DNA from: an uncultured Clostridia bacterium
GTDB lineage: Bacteria; Bacillota; Clostridia; Lachnospirales; Lachnospiraceae
Assembly (NCBI GenBank): GCA_946614685.1
Contig: CAMOHF010000008.1
Span: forward strand, 1-11,987
DNA: 11,987 bases
Direction: 5' to 3'
Below the pieces are notes generated by a model. It was not told the origin of the DNA and searched no databases. It saw nothing but the letters and a program-made list of their open reading frames with translations. Positions within the stretch are counted from its first letter, which is position 1, and each line of letters begins with the position of its first letter. The position numbers were made by a program, and so were the translations under genes. This document shows, one piece after another, positions 1 to 8,078 of the stretch.

Positions 1-46
<46 letters not shown>

Positions 47-59
47 CTTTTTATTTTAA

Positions 60-88
60 CCGACCCTTTCGGGTCGGGTATTTTTTTT
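60..88 (+). terminator. Rho-independent terminator of the tRNA-Gly gene
   Basis: A perfect 7-bp GC-rich stem, CCGACCC (60-66) with GGGTCGG (71-77), closes a four-base loop. It is followed by GTA and eight T residues (81-88) on the + strand. On the - strand the hairpin is followed by TTAAAATAAAAA, which is a poor U-tract, so termination of the opposing hybrid-sensor transcript here would be inefficient. The T-run overlaps the stop codon of the convergent gene (87-89). Confidence 0.9.
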
Positions 89-3000
89 ACAACATCAGAT
101 CTTTGTAAGTGTTCACCATCTCGCTGATCTTTCCGGCGTCCTCCTCCTTCACCACATCGGCAAGCGCCAGTACGAAGTTTCTGTCCTCTCCCTGATAGCC
201 CGCCTCAGACAGCTTTAAGAGCTGCTCGGTTGCCGTTTCGAAATCTCCGCTTGCCGCTGCCGCAGAAAGCTTATCCAGGCACTCGATATCGATGCGCACC
301 GGTTCCTCGGAGAGTTCTTCCTCCGAAGACGCTTCTTCGGCATTCTTCGCATCTTCTTCTGCCTCTTTTTCCGCCTGTGCGCGAAGGATTTCGGTTTCGC
401 TTCTTTCTTCCGCCACCTTCTTTGCGTACTCCTCATCCGTCATACCGGAGACGGTTCCCGCAAAGTTTTCGTAATCCTCCAGCAAAAGCAACACATCTGA
501 AAGCTCATCCATATAAGCATCCATGTGCTTGCTCACATAGTTTCTGTCGCCCATGGAAAGCGCCGTCTCCATAGATGCCGAAAGCCCCGACAGCATATCC
601 GCACCGATACCGTGCGAAGCCATACGCAAGGTATGCAGCTTCATCTTGAAGCCGTGCTTATCCTTCTCATAGCGCTTCTTAAGGTCGGCCACCGCATCCT
701 TGTGGTTGTGATAGAAGGCCATAATGAGCCTGTTGTACACCTCGATGCTGCCGCCGATCCTGCGGATGGCATCTTCCACGGAGAAATGCTGCGTCAGTTT
801 CACAAGACCGTCACCGTATCTGGAGTTCTCGATGTAGTCCGCAATATCTCCCGTCTTCTCCGAGATCTTCGTCTCGGGCAGGCAGTCCTTCAGGATCGCC
901 GCAAGACGTCGAACCTCCATCGGCTTTAAGATGCTGTCCGTGAATCCCGCCTCGATCAGAGAATCCTGATCGGTCTGGATCGCATCGCTGTTGATGGCGA
1001 TGATGGGAAGCGTCTGATATTTAAGATCCGAGAGATCACGGATCTCCTTCATCGTATCGGTACCGCTCATCACGGGCATGGACAGATCGATGAATACCAC
1101 ATCGTAATCGTGATTTAATACCATATCGATGGCAGCAAGCCCCGTGCTTGCCGTATCCACCTTCATCTCAAATGAGGTAAGCGCCTTCTTGGACACCTCC
1201 AGGGATACCTCGTCCGCCTCGACAACAAGTGCCTCCACCTCAGGGAGCCACATACTCTCGGCAATCTCCTTGGAAAGCGTTCCCTCGATCTTCTCTCCGG
1301 CCGTAATCTTGGCACTGCTGTCCGCAATCTTTTGATATACGGACAGGGTAAATGTAGAGCCCGCGCCGTATACGCTTTCCACGGTCACGTCACCGCCCAC
1401 GATATCGGTATATCCCTTTACGATCGCGAGATCGGCGCCGTTTCCGGCACGATTGTTTTTCTTTTTGTTGTCTGCGATATTGTAGACCTCAAAGATGTCG
1501 GGCAGGCGATCCTCCTGGATACCGATTCCCGTATCCGTCACGGAAAAGATGACATTGACCACATCGCTCTTTTCCTCATCCTGGAGCAGGAAACAATCCA
1601 CGGACAGGGTGATGGAACCCTGCTTGGTATATTTGACTGCGTTATCGCAGAGACGTCTCAGGATGTCCGACAGGATCTCGTAATCGCCGATGACACTGTC
1701 AACCGCGCAGTCACCGATCTCAACCAGGAATTTGACATTCTTTTCCTGAAGCTTTGCGATGGCATTTTCGGAGACTTCATAGATCAGAGAAGCTATAGAA
1801 TAAGGCTGCTCCTTGGCTTCCACACTTCCCGCCTCAATTTTGGCAAGCAGGATGATATCATCCACCTTGCTTAAGATATCTTCACCGATCTCATAGATCG
1901 ATCGTACACTCTCGGTATAAGTCGCGTCCTCACCCATGCTCTTAACGACCTCATCCGCCTTCGCCATCATGGCGTTCACCGGCGTCTTGATCTCGTTGGA
2001 GATATTGGCCAGGTAGTCGTTCTTGGCAGAACTTGACTTGATCACTTCCGCATGCTCTTTGGAAAGTTCTTCCAAAGCACGGTTCTTGGTGCGGAGCGCA
2101 CGATTAACATGGGTGATACCGATGATGATCACTATGATGACCATGATGATCAAAACCAGAGCCGCAATCTGCACGCTTCTGTTCTCAAAGAGACTCTTTT
2201 CCTTGATAATGGCAAAGGATACCGTCTCCTCACCTGCAACGCCGTCACCGTTTTCGGCGCTGATCTCAAAGAAATACTCTCCGCCCTTCAGATTCGTATA
2301 TACGGCCTGCAGCGGTTCGTCACCACGTAAATTGATGGCCTGCTGATCAAAGCCGCTCAGGGAGTAGGATACGTTGACATTGTCTCTGTTGCTGAAGGAG
2401 AATACCGCAAAATTGATGGTGATACGAGAGGTATCGCTCTTGACGGTAAGACCGTTCTGGACTTCGGCAAACTCATACACCTCTCCGTCCACCTCAACGG
2501 AGGTCACCTTCACCTTGGGACTCACCTTGTTGTACGGGATATTCTCGGTATCCAGCGTGTACAGGCCCTCGTTGCAGCATACGTAAAGCACGCCTCTGGC
2601 GTCAATGAATGAATTCCCGACAGGGTTTACATTTCTGCTCAGTCCGTCGCTGGTGGAAAAGTAGCGTGAAGGGAGTTTCTCACTTCCCAAAAGTTCCTGC
2701 TCCGTTGCGGAAAGAACACCCATGGAAGAAACGATCCACAGACGGTCTTTCGACTTCTTGATATCGTAAATGTTATTTGAATACTCGATATTACTTAAGG
2801 CACGGAAGGTTTCGTTGAAGAAGCACAGACCGCTGTCCGTGGAGAGAAACAGTCCATTCTCCCCCTCCGTGATTGCCGTGATAACATCAGAGTTTAAGCC
2901 GTCCTCCACGGTGTAATGTCTCACATGCTCCGCATCATCCTCACGGAACACATAGAGTCCCCAGCCATCGGTGCCGGCGTAAATATTGCCGTCTTCATCT

Positions 3001-4442
3001 TCGTAGAGGCAGAGGATGCTTTCTCCGAACATGGGATTGTCCGCATCGAAACAGTCGAGAATTTCTCCCTCGGGGCTTACAAACGCCATACCCTTTTCCG
3101 TACCCACGGCAATATCCCCGTTCCTTAAAGCCAGGGTTGTATTGATGGAACGGCTCGGCATATTCATCACACCCGTGATGGTCTTTACCTCTCCGGAGGT
3201 ATCCACGCGGATCACACCCATATATCTCGAGGCAGCGATCCAAAGAACACCGTTTGCATCCTTGCAGATATCACGAATACCGGTTTCGGCAAGAGCCTCC
3301 GTCGTTTTGTTGTTGACCGGATTCCCGGCACTGTCATAGATCTTAAGACCATTATCGGTGCCCACATACGTAAGGCTTCCGTCCACGAAAACACAGTTGA
3401 CGATGGACTCCGGAAGACCGGTCACGGCATTGTAATCCGTGAATTTGGACTTGGACAAAAAGAGCACACCCATACGGCTTGTGGCGATCCAATAGTTGCC
3501 TTCATAGTCCTGCAGGATATCCGTGATATAACTGTTTAACAAAAAGTCTCCGGTGGAAACCAGACTGTCACCCACCAGGTATCCGATGCCGTTCTCACCG
3601 CCGACCCAGATGCGCCCGTTCTGATCCTTCATGATATCGCTGATACCGATCAGGCCGACATTGAAGTGACGGTAGCTGCCGGGATTATCAAAGACAATGA
3701 TATCCCCGTCCGAGGTGCCGACATAAATCTGCCCCTCGATAACGGATATGGCCGTTACTTCCCCCTTGGTGATGGAGGCCGTATCAACCGTCGACATACG
3801 CTTGCCCTCTTCAAAAACAACGATCTCTCCGCTTGTGGCAAGCCCCCAGATCTCACTTCCGTTTCCGGCAAGCTTTAAGAATCTCTTATCTGCCAGCGCC
3901 TCATCCTCATAGAGTTTGAGTGTCAGATTGTCATCGTCTCCCTCCGCAAGGTAAAAGCCGTTCGCCGTGGAGACGTAGATCCGTCCGTCACTGTCCTCGC
4001 AGACATCGTAGATGGTCTTCACGCCGGCGTAGTATTCCTGCTGGAAATGATAATGCTCGCCTGCAATGATGCAGAAGAGTCCGTAGTTATCCGTACCAAC
4101 CCACACTCTGCCCTTCTCGTCCTGCAGAATACTGTTGATGGAGTACACATCCGTCTTGTCCGTGTCCCAAAGATTGATGGACGAGAAGTCGGAACCGTTG
4201 GAACGGTACAGTCCGCCATCGGTGCCGATCCAGATATAACCGGACGCGGACTGGTAGAGACAATTGACCTCATTGCTTCCGACGCCGTTCTTCTGGTTGA
4301 ATACCGTCTGGATGTATCCGGCGGAAAATGCGTCTTTTGCGGTGGTTTTCTCCGGAGCAAACACAGAAAAAAGACACGCCAAAAGAATTGCCGCAACAAA
4401 ACATGCAATCCGCTTTTTGGTGTGTCTTTTAAAGTTCATCAT
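87..4442 (-). CDS. Membrane hybrid two-component sensor with propeller domain and degenerate kinase (pseudokinase-like)
   Basis: Probable transmembrane signal protein. Domains in order: Lys/Arg-rich signal peptide or anchor (1-36); fourteen repeats of the type WIGTDGGL (about 45-640), matching two seven-bladed Reg_prop propellers; Y_Y_Y domain (about 642-740); TM helix (about 757-777); HisKA (about 800-870); HATPase (about 915-1040); receiver (about 1070-1185); HPt (about 1220-1320); A/E-rich charged linker; and a helical tail (about 1383-1451). The H-box reads SNEIKTP, with Asn816 where the phospho-His belongs. The N-box keeps Asn934 but has Arg930; G1 is DTGIGI (970-975); G2 is GNGADL (1000-1005) instead of GxGxGL. 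The receiver keeps Asp1119 and Lys1173 but has E1075-A1076 at the acidic pair. The HPt keeps His1270. There is no DNA-binding output domain. The start overlaps the aminopeptidase stop (TAATG). A second Met one codon on is better spaced from GAGG, so the protein may be 1450 residues. The frame is fully open, so this is not a pseudogene. Confidence 0.9.
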   Translation of the reverse strand: MMNFKRHTKKRIACFVAAILLACLFSVFAPEKTTAKDAFSAGYIQTVFNQKNGVGSNEVNCLYQSASGYIWIGTDGGLYRSNGSDFSSINLWDTDKTDVYSINSILQDEKGRVWVGTDNYGLFCIIAGEHYHFQQEYYAGVKTIYDVCEDSDGRIYVSTANGFYLAEGDDDNLTLKLYEDEALADKRFLKLAGNGSEIWGLATSGEIVVFEEGKRMSTVDTASITKGEVTAISVIEGQIYVGTSDGDIIVFDNPGSYRHFNVGLIGISDIMKDQNGRIWVGGENGIGYLVGDSLVSTGDFLLNSYITDILQDYEGNYWIATSRMGVLFLSKSKFTDYNAVTGLPESIVNCVFVDGSLTYVGTDNGLKIYDSAGNPVNNKTTEALAETGIRDICKDANGVLWIAASRYMGVIRVDTSGEVKTITGVMNMPSRSINTTLALRNGDIAVGTEKGMAFVSPEGEILDCFDADNPMFGESILCLYEDEDGNIYAGTDGWGLYVFREDDAEHVRHYTVEDGLNSDVITAITEGENGLFLSTDSGLCFFNETFRALSNIEYSNNIYDIKKSKDRLWIVSSMGVLSATEQELLGSEKLPSRYFSTSDGLSRNVNPVGNSFIDARGVLYVCCNEGLYTLDTENIPYNKVSPKVKVTSVEVDGEVYEFAEVQNGLTVKSDTSRITINFAVFSFSNRDNVNVSYSLSGFDQQAINLRGDEPLQAVYTNLKGGEYFFEISAENGDGVAGEETVSFAIIKEKSLFENRSVQIAALVLIIMVIIVIIIGITHVNRALRTKNRALEELSKEHAEVIKSSSAKNDYLANISNEIKTPVNAMMAKADEVVKSMGEDATYTESVRSIYEIGEDILSKVDDIILLAKIEAGSVEAKEQPYSIASLIYEVSENAIAKLQEKNVKFLVEIGDCAVDSVIGDYEILSDILRRLCDNAVKYTKQGSITLSVDCFLLQDEEKSDVVNVIFSVTDTGIGIQEDRLPDIFEVYNIADNKKKNNRAGNGADLAIVKGYTDIVGGDVTVESVYGAGSTFTLSVYQKIADSSAKITAGEKIEGTLSKEIAESMWLPEVEALVVEADEVSLEVSKKALTSFEMKVDTASTGLAAIDMVLNHDYDVVFIDLSMPVMSGTDTMKEIRDLSDLKYQTLPIIAINSDAIQTDQDSLIEAGFTDSILKPMEVRRLAAILKDCLPETKISEKTGDIADYIENSRYGDGLVKLTQHFSVEDAIRRIGGSIEVYNRLIMAFYHNHKDAVADLKKRYEKDKHGFKMKLHTLRMASHGIGADMLSGLSASMETALSMGDRNYVSKHMDAYMDELSDVLLLLEDYENFAGTVSGMTDEEYAKKVAEERSETEILRAQAEKEAEEDAKNAEEASSEEELSEEPVRIDIECLDKLSAAAASGDFETATEQLLKLSEAGYQGEDRNFVLALADVVKEEDAGKISEMVNTYKDLML

Positions 4443-5842
4443 TAAGCCTCTTTCAGGAATACTTTATAACCTTTGTAGGTTTCATAGATATCAGCCTTGG
4501 ATGTGATCTCCCAGGGTGCGTGCATATTAAGCACCGCAACGCCGCAGTCAATCACTTCCATGCCGTATAAGGACAGGATATATGCGATCGTACCGCCGCC
4601 GCCGACATCGACTTTTCCAAGTTCCGCCGTCTGATAGAATACCTTTCCGTCATCCATCATCTTGCGGATTCTTGCGATGTACTCGGCATTCGCATCGTTG
4701 GAACCCGACTTGCCTCTGGCACCGGTAAATTTGCAGAATACCATGCCGCGTCCGAAGTATGAAGCATTGTCCTTGGAGAATGCTTCCGCATAAAGCGGAT
4801 CGTAAGCCGCATTCACATCGGAGGAGAGCATGCTGGAATTGGCAAGACATCTTCGGAGCGTAAGGTCTCCCTTCTCTCCTACAGCCGCAAGGATCTCTGC
4901 CACGGTGTTCTCAAAGAATTTGGACTGCATACCCGTAGCGCCGACACTGCCGATCTCTTCCTTGTCAGTAAGCAGCGTGCAGGCTGTCTTCTTCGGTTTC
5001 TTCACTTCGAGCATGGCGATAAGCGACGTGTAGGCGCACACCTTATCGTCCTGACCGTATGCCATGACCATGCTGCGGTCAATACCGCAGGAACGCGCAC
5101 GTCCGGCGGGAACCACCTCGATCTCTGCGGAAATAAAGTCTTCTTCTTCCACGCCGTAGGTATCCGCAAGGAGCTTTAAGACATTCGCCTTCACTGCTTC
5201 TTTTTCTTTCTCGGTGGCATTCTTTGCCTTCTCTGCAAGCGGCTGACTGCCGAAGATAACATCAAGCTTCTCACCCTCGATCACCTTGGCCGCCTTCTTG
5301 TCCATCTGCTCAGCGGCAAGGTGGATTAAAAGATCGCTGACGCAGAATACGGGATCCTTCGGATCCTCACCGATGCAGACATCTACCGTTGTGCCGTCCT
5401 TTTTCACGATGACGCCGTGAAGCGCAAGCGGAATGGCTACCCACTGGTACTTCTTGATGCCTCCGTAATAATGTGTGTCAAGATATGCAAAATCATCCTT
5501 CTCATAGAGCGGGTTCTGCTTTACATCCATGCGCGGGGAATCGATGTGCGCGCCGAGGATGTTCATGCCGTTCTCCAAGGGATCGCTTCCGATGTGGAAC
5601 ATGGCAACCGTCTTGTTCATCCAGACGCGATATACCTTGTCACCCGCAGCAAGCTTGCCCTTCTTTGCGATCACGGTATCCAGATTCTTGTATCCGTTCT
5701 TCTCGCAGAGTTCGGCGATGAGCTTTGCGCACTCGCGCTCCGTCTTTCCTTCGCTGATGAAATCGATATAGCCTTCGGCAAATGCATCAACCTCACCCAG
5801 CTGCTTTTTGGTATAACTCTTCCATGCGTTCTCTCGTATCAT
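4442..5842 (-). CDS. apeA: M18 family zinc aminopeptidase (aminopeptidase 1 type)
   Basis: Cytosolic metallopeptidase predicted to remove N-terminal residues from peptides using two zinc ions. No signal peptide is seen. M18 motifs are all present: GAHIDSPR with His99 and Asp101; the QDDKVCAY segment with Asp265/Asp266 (bridging Asp, probably 266); DKEEIGS with the Glu295-Glu296 pair (general base and zinc ligand); SSDVNAAYD with Asp342; and LNMHAPWE with His441 near the C-terminus. The length of 466 residues is normal for the aminopeptidase 1 branch of M18. The start has a strong AAGGAG site 8 nt upstream. The preceding argD gene ends 31 nt away, with a probable promoter in the gap. The last codons carry the GAGG site for the hybrid sensor gene, and the stop overlaps that start by one base. 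Family assignment is firm; the substrate cannot be read from sequence. Confidence 0.93.
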   Translation of the reverse strand: MIRENAWKSYTKKQLGEVDAFAEGYIDFISEGKTERECAKLIAELCEKNGYKNLDTVIAKKGKLAAGDKVYRVWMNKTVAMFHIGSDPLENGMNILGAHIDSPRMDVKQNPLYEKDDFAYLDTHYYGGIKKYQWVAIPLALHGVIVKKDGTTVDVCIGEDPKDPVFCVSDLLIHLAAEQMDKKAAKVIEGEKLDVIFGSQPLAEKAKNATEKEKEAVKANVLKLLADTYGVEEEDFISAEIEVVPAGRARSCGIDRSMVMAYGQDDKVCAYTSLIAMLEVKKPKKTACTLLTDKEEIGSVGATGMQSKFFENTVAEILAAVGEKGDLTLRRCLANSSMLSSDVNAAYDPLYAEAFSKDNASYFGRGMVFCKFTGARGKSGSNDANAEYIARIRKMMDDGKVFYQTAELGKVDVGGGGTIAYILSLYGMEVIDCGVAVLNMHAPWEITSKADIYETYKGYKVFLKEA

Positions 5843-5867
5843 TTTACTGTCTCCTTATGTCAGATGT

Positions 5868-5876
5868 ATTATATCA
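5868..5876 (-). promoter_or_regulatory. Extended -10 promoter for the M18 aminopeptidase gene
   Basis: The - strand reads TGATATAAT, a perfect TATAAT (5868-5873) with the TGn extension. No good -35 hexamer is seen 17-18 nt upstream, which an extended -10 can tolerate. Transcription would begin near 5861 and give a leader of about 19 nt that holds the AAGGAG ribosome site. The TGA of the extension is also the argD stop codon. Predicted only from motif match. Confidence 0.5.
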
Positions 5877-7070
5877 GTCTTTTCTGCATGCATTGATCGC
5901 TTCCGTCAGGATCCGGACCGCTTCATCGCAATGACTTTCCTCGATGATAAGCGGAGGTACCAGACGGATCACAGCAGGTCTTACCGCCGTAGTCATAAGT
6001 CCGAGTTCCACAGCCTTATACTTCACATCATTTGCGATATCCTGTGTCAGCTCGATACCGATCATAAGGCCTCGACCTCTAACTTCCTTCACCAAGGGAA
6101 GCGTCTCGAGTTTCTTCATGAAGGTGCGTCCGAGGATATCCGCATGTTCGGAGAGCTTTCTGTCTATGATCTCGCTGATCTGTGCGTAGGAAGCGGCACA
6201 TGCGATCGGATTACCTGCGTAGGTGCTTCCGTGAGCACCCGGCCCGAAGGTCTTGGCAAGCTCGGTTGTGGTACACATCGCACCGATGGGAAGTCCGCCA
6301 CCCATCGCCTTCGCCATGGAGACCGCATCCGGTTTCACTCCGTAACCCATGTATGCCATCAGACTGCCGGTTCTGCCCCATCCGGTCTGAACCTCATCGA
6401 AAAGGAGGAGCATCTGCTTTTCATCGCAGAGTTTCCGAAGTCCCTTTAAGAATTCGGGATCTGCGGGATAGACACCGCCCTCGCCCTGTACAGGTTCCAC
6501 CATAATGGCGATGGTATCTTCCGTCACCGCATCCTCAAAGCTCTTTAAATTGTTGAACTCCGCGTAGGTAAAGCCGGGAATAAAGGGATCGTAATTCGCC
6601 TGGATCGGTGTGCCGGGCTGTCCGGTTGCGGCAAGCGTTGCAAGCGTTCTTCCGTGGAAGGAGTTTTTCGCAGTCACGATGTGGTAACGATTGGGTCCGA
6701 AATTGTCCTTGCCGTACTTTCTGGCAAGCTTGATCATGGCCTCATTCGCCTCGGCACCGGAATTCTGGAAGTAGATCTTATCGAAACCGATGGAATCAAG
6801 GATGAGCTTGGCAGCCCTTGCGGCAGGCTCCGTATAGCAGTAGTTGGACGCGTGGATCATCTTGGCCGCCTGTTCCGCGATGGCTTCCACCACACGTTTG
6901 TTGCAGTGACCCGTGGAGTTCACCGCAATACCTGCCATAAAGTCAAGGTACTTGTTCCCTTCTTCATCGATCACATATACGCCGTCACCGGTCTCGGCCA
7001 CGAAATCGAACCGCTTAAATGTGTCGTAAAAATACTTGTCATACAATGCTTTCAGTTCTTCTTTTTTCAT
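5874..7070 (-). CDS. argD: Acetylornithine aminotransferase (class III PLP aminotransferase)
   Basis: PLP-dependent transaminase that in arginine synthesis converts N-acetylglutamate semialdehyde and glutamate to N2-acetylornithine and 2-oxoglutarate, in the cytoplasm. Family marks are visible: the LDFMAGIAVNSTGH segment near the N-terminus; the NSGAEANEAMIKLARK phosphate-binding segment; SFHGRT; the LLFDEVQTGWGRTG segment with the Asp that contacts the pyridine nitrogen; Lys254 in MAKAMGGGLPIGAM as the Schiff-base lysine; and HGSTYAGNP. The 398-residue length is usual for ArgD. The ribosome site is AGAGGTG just before the ATG. No other arginine gene is in the window, so it is an isolated copy. 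A related role, such as succinylornithine or another omega-amino acid transaminase, cannot be ruled out. A hairpin separates it from cheV upstream. Confidence 0.9.
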   Translation of the reverse strand: MKKEELKALYDKYFYDTFKRFDFVAETGDGVYVIDEEGNKYLDFMAGIAVNSTGHCNKRVVEAIAEQAAKMIHASNYCYTEPAARAAKLILDSIGFDKIYFQNSGAEANEAMIKLARKYGKDNFGPNRYHIVTAKNSFHGRTLATLAATGQPGTPIQANYDPFIPGFTYAEFNNLKSFEDAVTEDTIAIMVEPVQGEGGVYPADPEFLKGLRKLCDEKQMLLLFDEVQTGWGRTGSLMAYMGYGVKPDAVSMAKAMGGGLPIGAMCTTTELAKTFGPGAHGSTYAGNPIACAASYAQISEIIDRKLSEHADILGRTFMKKLETLPLVKEVRGRGLMIGIELTQDIANDVKYKAVELGLMTTAVRPAVIRLVPPLIIEESHCDEAVRILTEAINACRKD

Positions 7071-7083
7071 GATATCACCTCTT

Positions 7084-7119
7084 CAAAACGATATGCCGGC
7101 AGTCGAAACCGTCGGCATA
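7084..7119 (-). terminator. Hairpin with short T-run between cheV and argD; possible weak terminator or leader structure
   Basis: Positions 7092-7100 pair with 7111-7119 around a 10-base loop (core ATGCCG / CGGCAT). On the - strand one pair becomes a C-A mismatch, and the stem is followed by TCGTTTTG. This is a weaker U-tract than a textbook terminator. It fits partial termination after cheV or a structured leader just ahead of the argD ribosome site. I see no convincing promoter in the 78-nt gap. Confidence 0.35.
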
Positions 7120-7148
7120 CGTGTTATCTATCAAACTGTGCGAGAAAC

Positions 7149-8066
7149 CTAGTCTTCCCCGTAAAGATCCGATGCTACAAGACTGTCTAAGATACCCACA
7201 AGCTGGCCGATCTCCGGCTTACTGATCTGGGCATTCGCACCGAGTTGCTCTCCTTTTCTCTTCATGTCATCATTGATCAATGAAGAAAAGATAATGATGG
7301 GAATGTGTTTTAATCCTTCTGTCTCTCTGACTTTCTTGATCAGATGATGTCCGTCCATCTGCGGCATCTCAATATCGGTGATCAGACACTTCACACCGTA
7401 ATCAACACCGTTGTTCTTACGAAGCTCTGCGAGATAATCCCAAGCCTCCTGACCGTTGTTCTTGATGATCAGCTTGGTATAACCGGCTGTATGGAGTGCA
7501 TCCGAGATCAGCTGGCACAGAAGCATGGAGTCCTCTGCAATCAAGAGAGGGATGTTGTTTCTCTCTCTTGCATCAAGTCCCTCCACCTGTGAAATCTTTA
7601 AGCTTGTCTCCGGACAGATGCCCTCAACGATACGCTCGAAATCAAGGATGATCAGCAAGTGATCAAACTTCTTGATGATACCTGTGGCAACACCCGTGCC
7701 GGGTCCGCTTACGGTAGCATCGGGCTTGACAACCTCGCTCCAGGACACACGGTTGATACCCAGCACCTGCTGTACGTCGAAAGCGATATTCAGATTGTTG
7801 AAATTCGTGACGATCAGGTAGTTTTTGGAGCGTTCTTCATTCTCGAATCCCAAAGCTCGGAAAAGGTCGATGACGGTAATGATATCGCCTCTCGGCATGA
7901 AGATACCTTCGATACAGGGGTCTGAATTCGGAACCGGCGTGATCTCCTGATACGTCAGGATCTCTCGGACTTTCTCTACGTTGATACCGTAGTGGTTGCC
8001 GTTGATTACAAACTCCAGGACTTCCAACTCATTTGTGCCGCTCTCAAGTAAGATGTTTGAATCCAT
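7149..8066 (-). CDS. cheV: CheV-type chemotaxis adaptor: CheW domain fused to a receiver domain
   Basis: Cytoplasmic coupling protein of the chemosensory array: the CheW part links chemoreceptors to the CheA kinase, and the receiver part is a phosphorylation target involved in adaptation. Residues about 12-160 form the CheW domain, with the typical LEFVINGNHYGINVEKVREI opening and the MPRGDIITVIDL segment. Residues about 172-300 are the receiver, with the acidic pair Glu178-Asp179, phospho-acceptor Asp231 in TDIEMPQMDG, Ser in the IIIFSS segment, and Lys in ISKPE. All receiver residues needed for phosphorylation are present. The length of 305 is normal for CheV. AGGAGG lies 6 nt before the ATG, and the lipoprotein gene ends 12 nt upstream, so the two are probably cotranscribed. 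No cheA, cheY, receptor or flagellar gene is in the window. Confidence 0.93.
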   Translation of the reverse strand: MDSNILLESGTNELEVLEFVINGNHYGINVEKVREILTYQEITPVPNSDPCIEGIFMPRGDIITVIDLFRALGFENEERSKNYLIVTNFNNLNIAFDVQQVLGINRVSWSEVVKPDATVSGPGTGVATGIIKKFDHLLIILDFERIVEGICPETSLKISQVEGLDARERNNIPLLIAEDSMLLCQLISDALHTAGYTKLIIKNNGQEAWDYLAELRKNNGVDYGVKCLITDIEMPQMDGHHLIKKVRETEGLKHIPIIIFSSLINDDMKRKGEQLGANAQISKPEIGQLVGILDSLVASDLYGED

Positions 8067-8078
8067 ATGTATCCTCCT

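Noticed and set aside
60..78. Hairpin as a bidirectional terminator for the hybrid gene
   Set aside because: On the - strand the stem is followed by a mixed A-rich stretch rather than a T-run, so support is poor in that direction.
1332..1874. 180-codon open frame on the + strand
   Set aside because: It lies wholly inside the well-supported kinase/receiver part of the hybrid gene on the other strand. It has no ribosome site or recognisable domain, so it is a shadow frame. The same holds for the + strand frames over argD (5931-6449, 6654-7190) and the aminopeptidase (5417-5896).
87..4442. Hybrid sensor as a decaying pseudogene
   Set aside because: The frame is open over 1451 codons, has a coupled start and complete domain order, and keeps several functional residues; only specific catalytic positions are altered.
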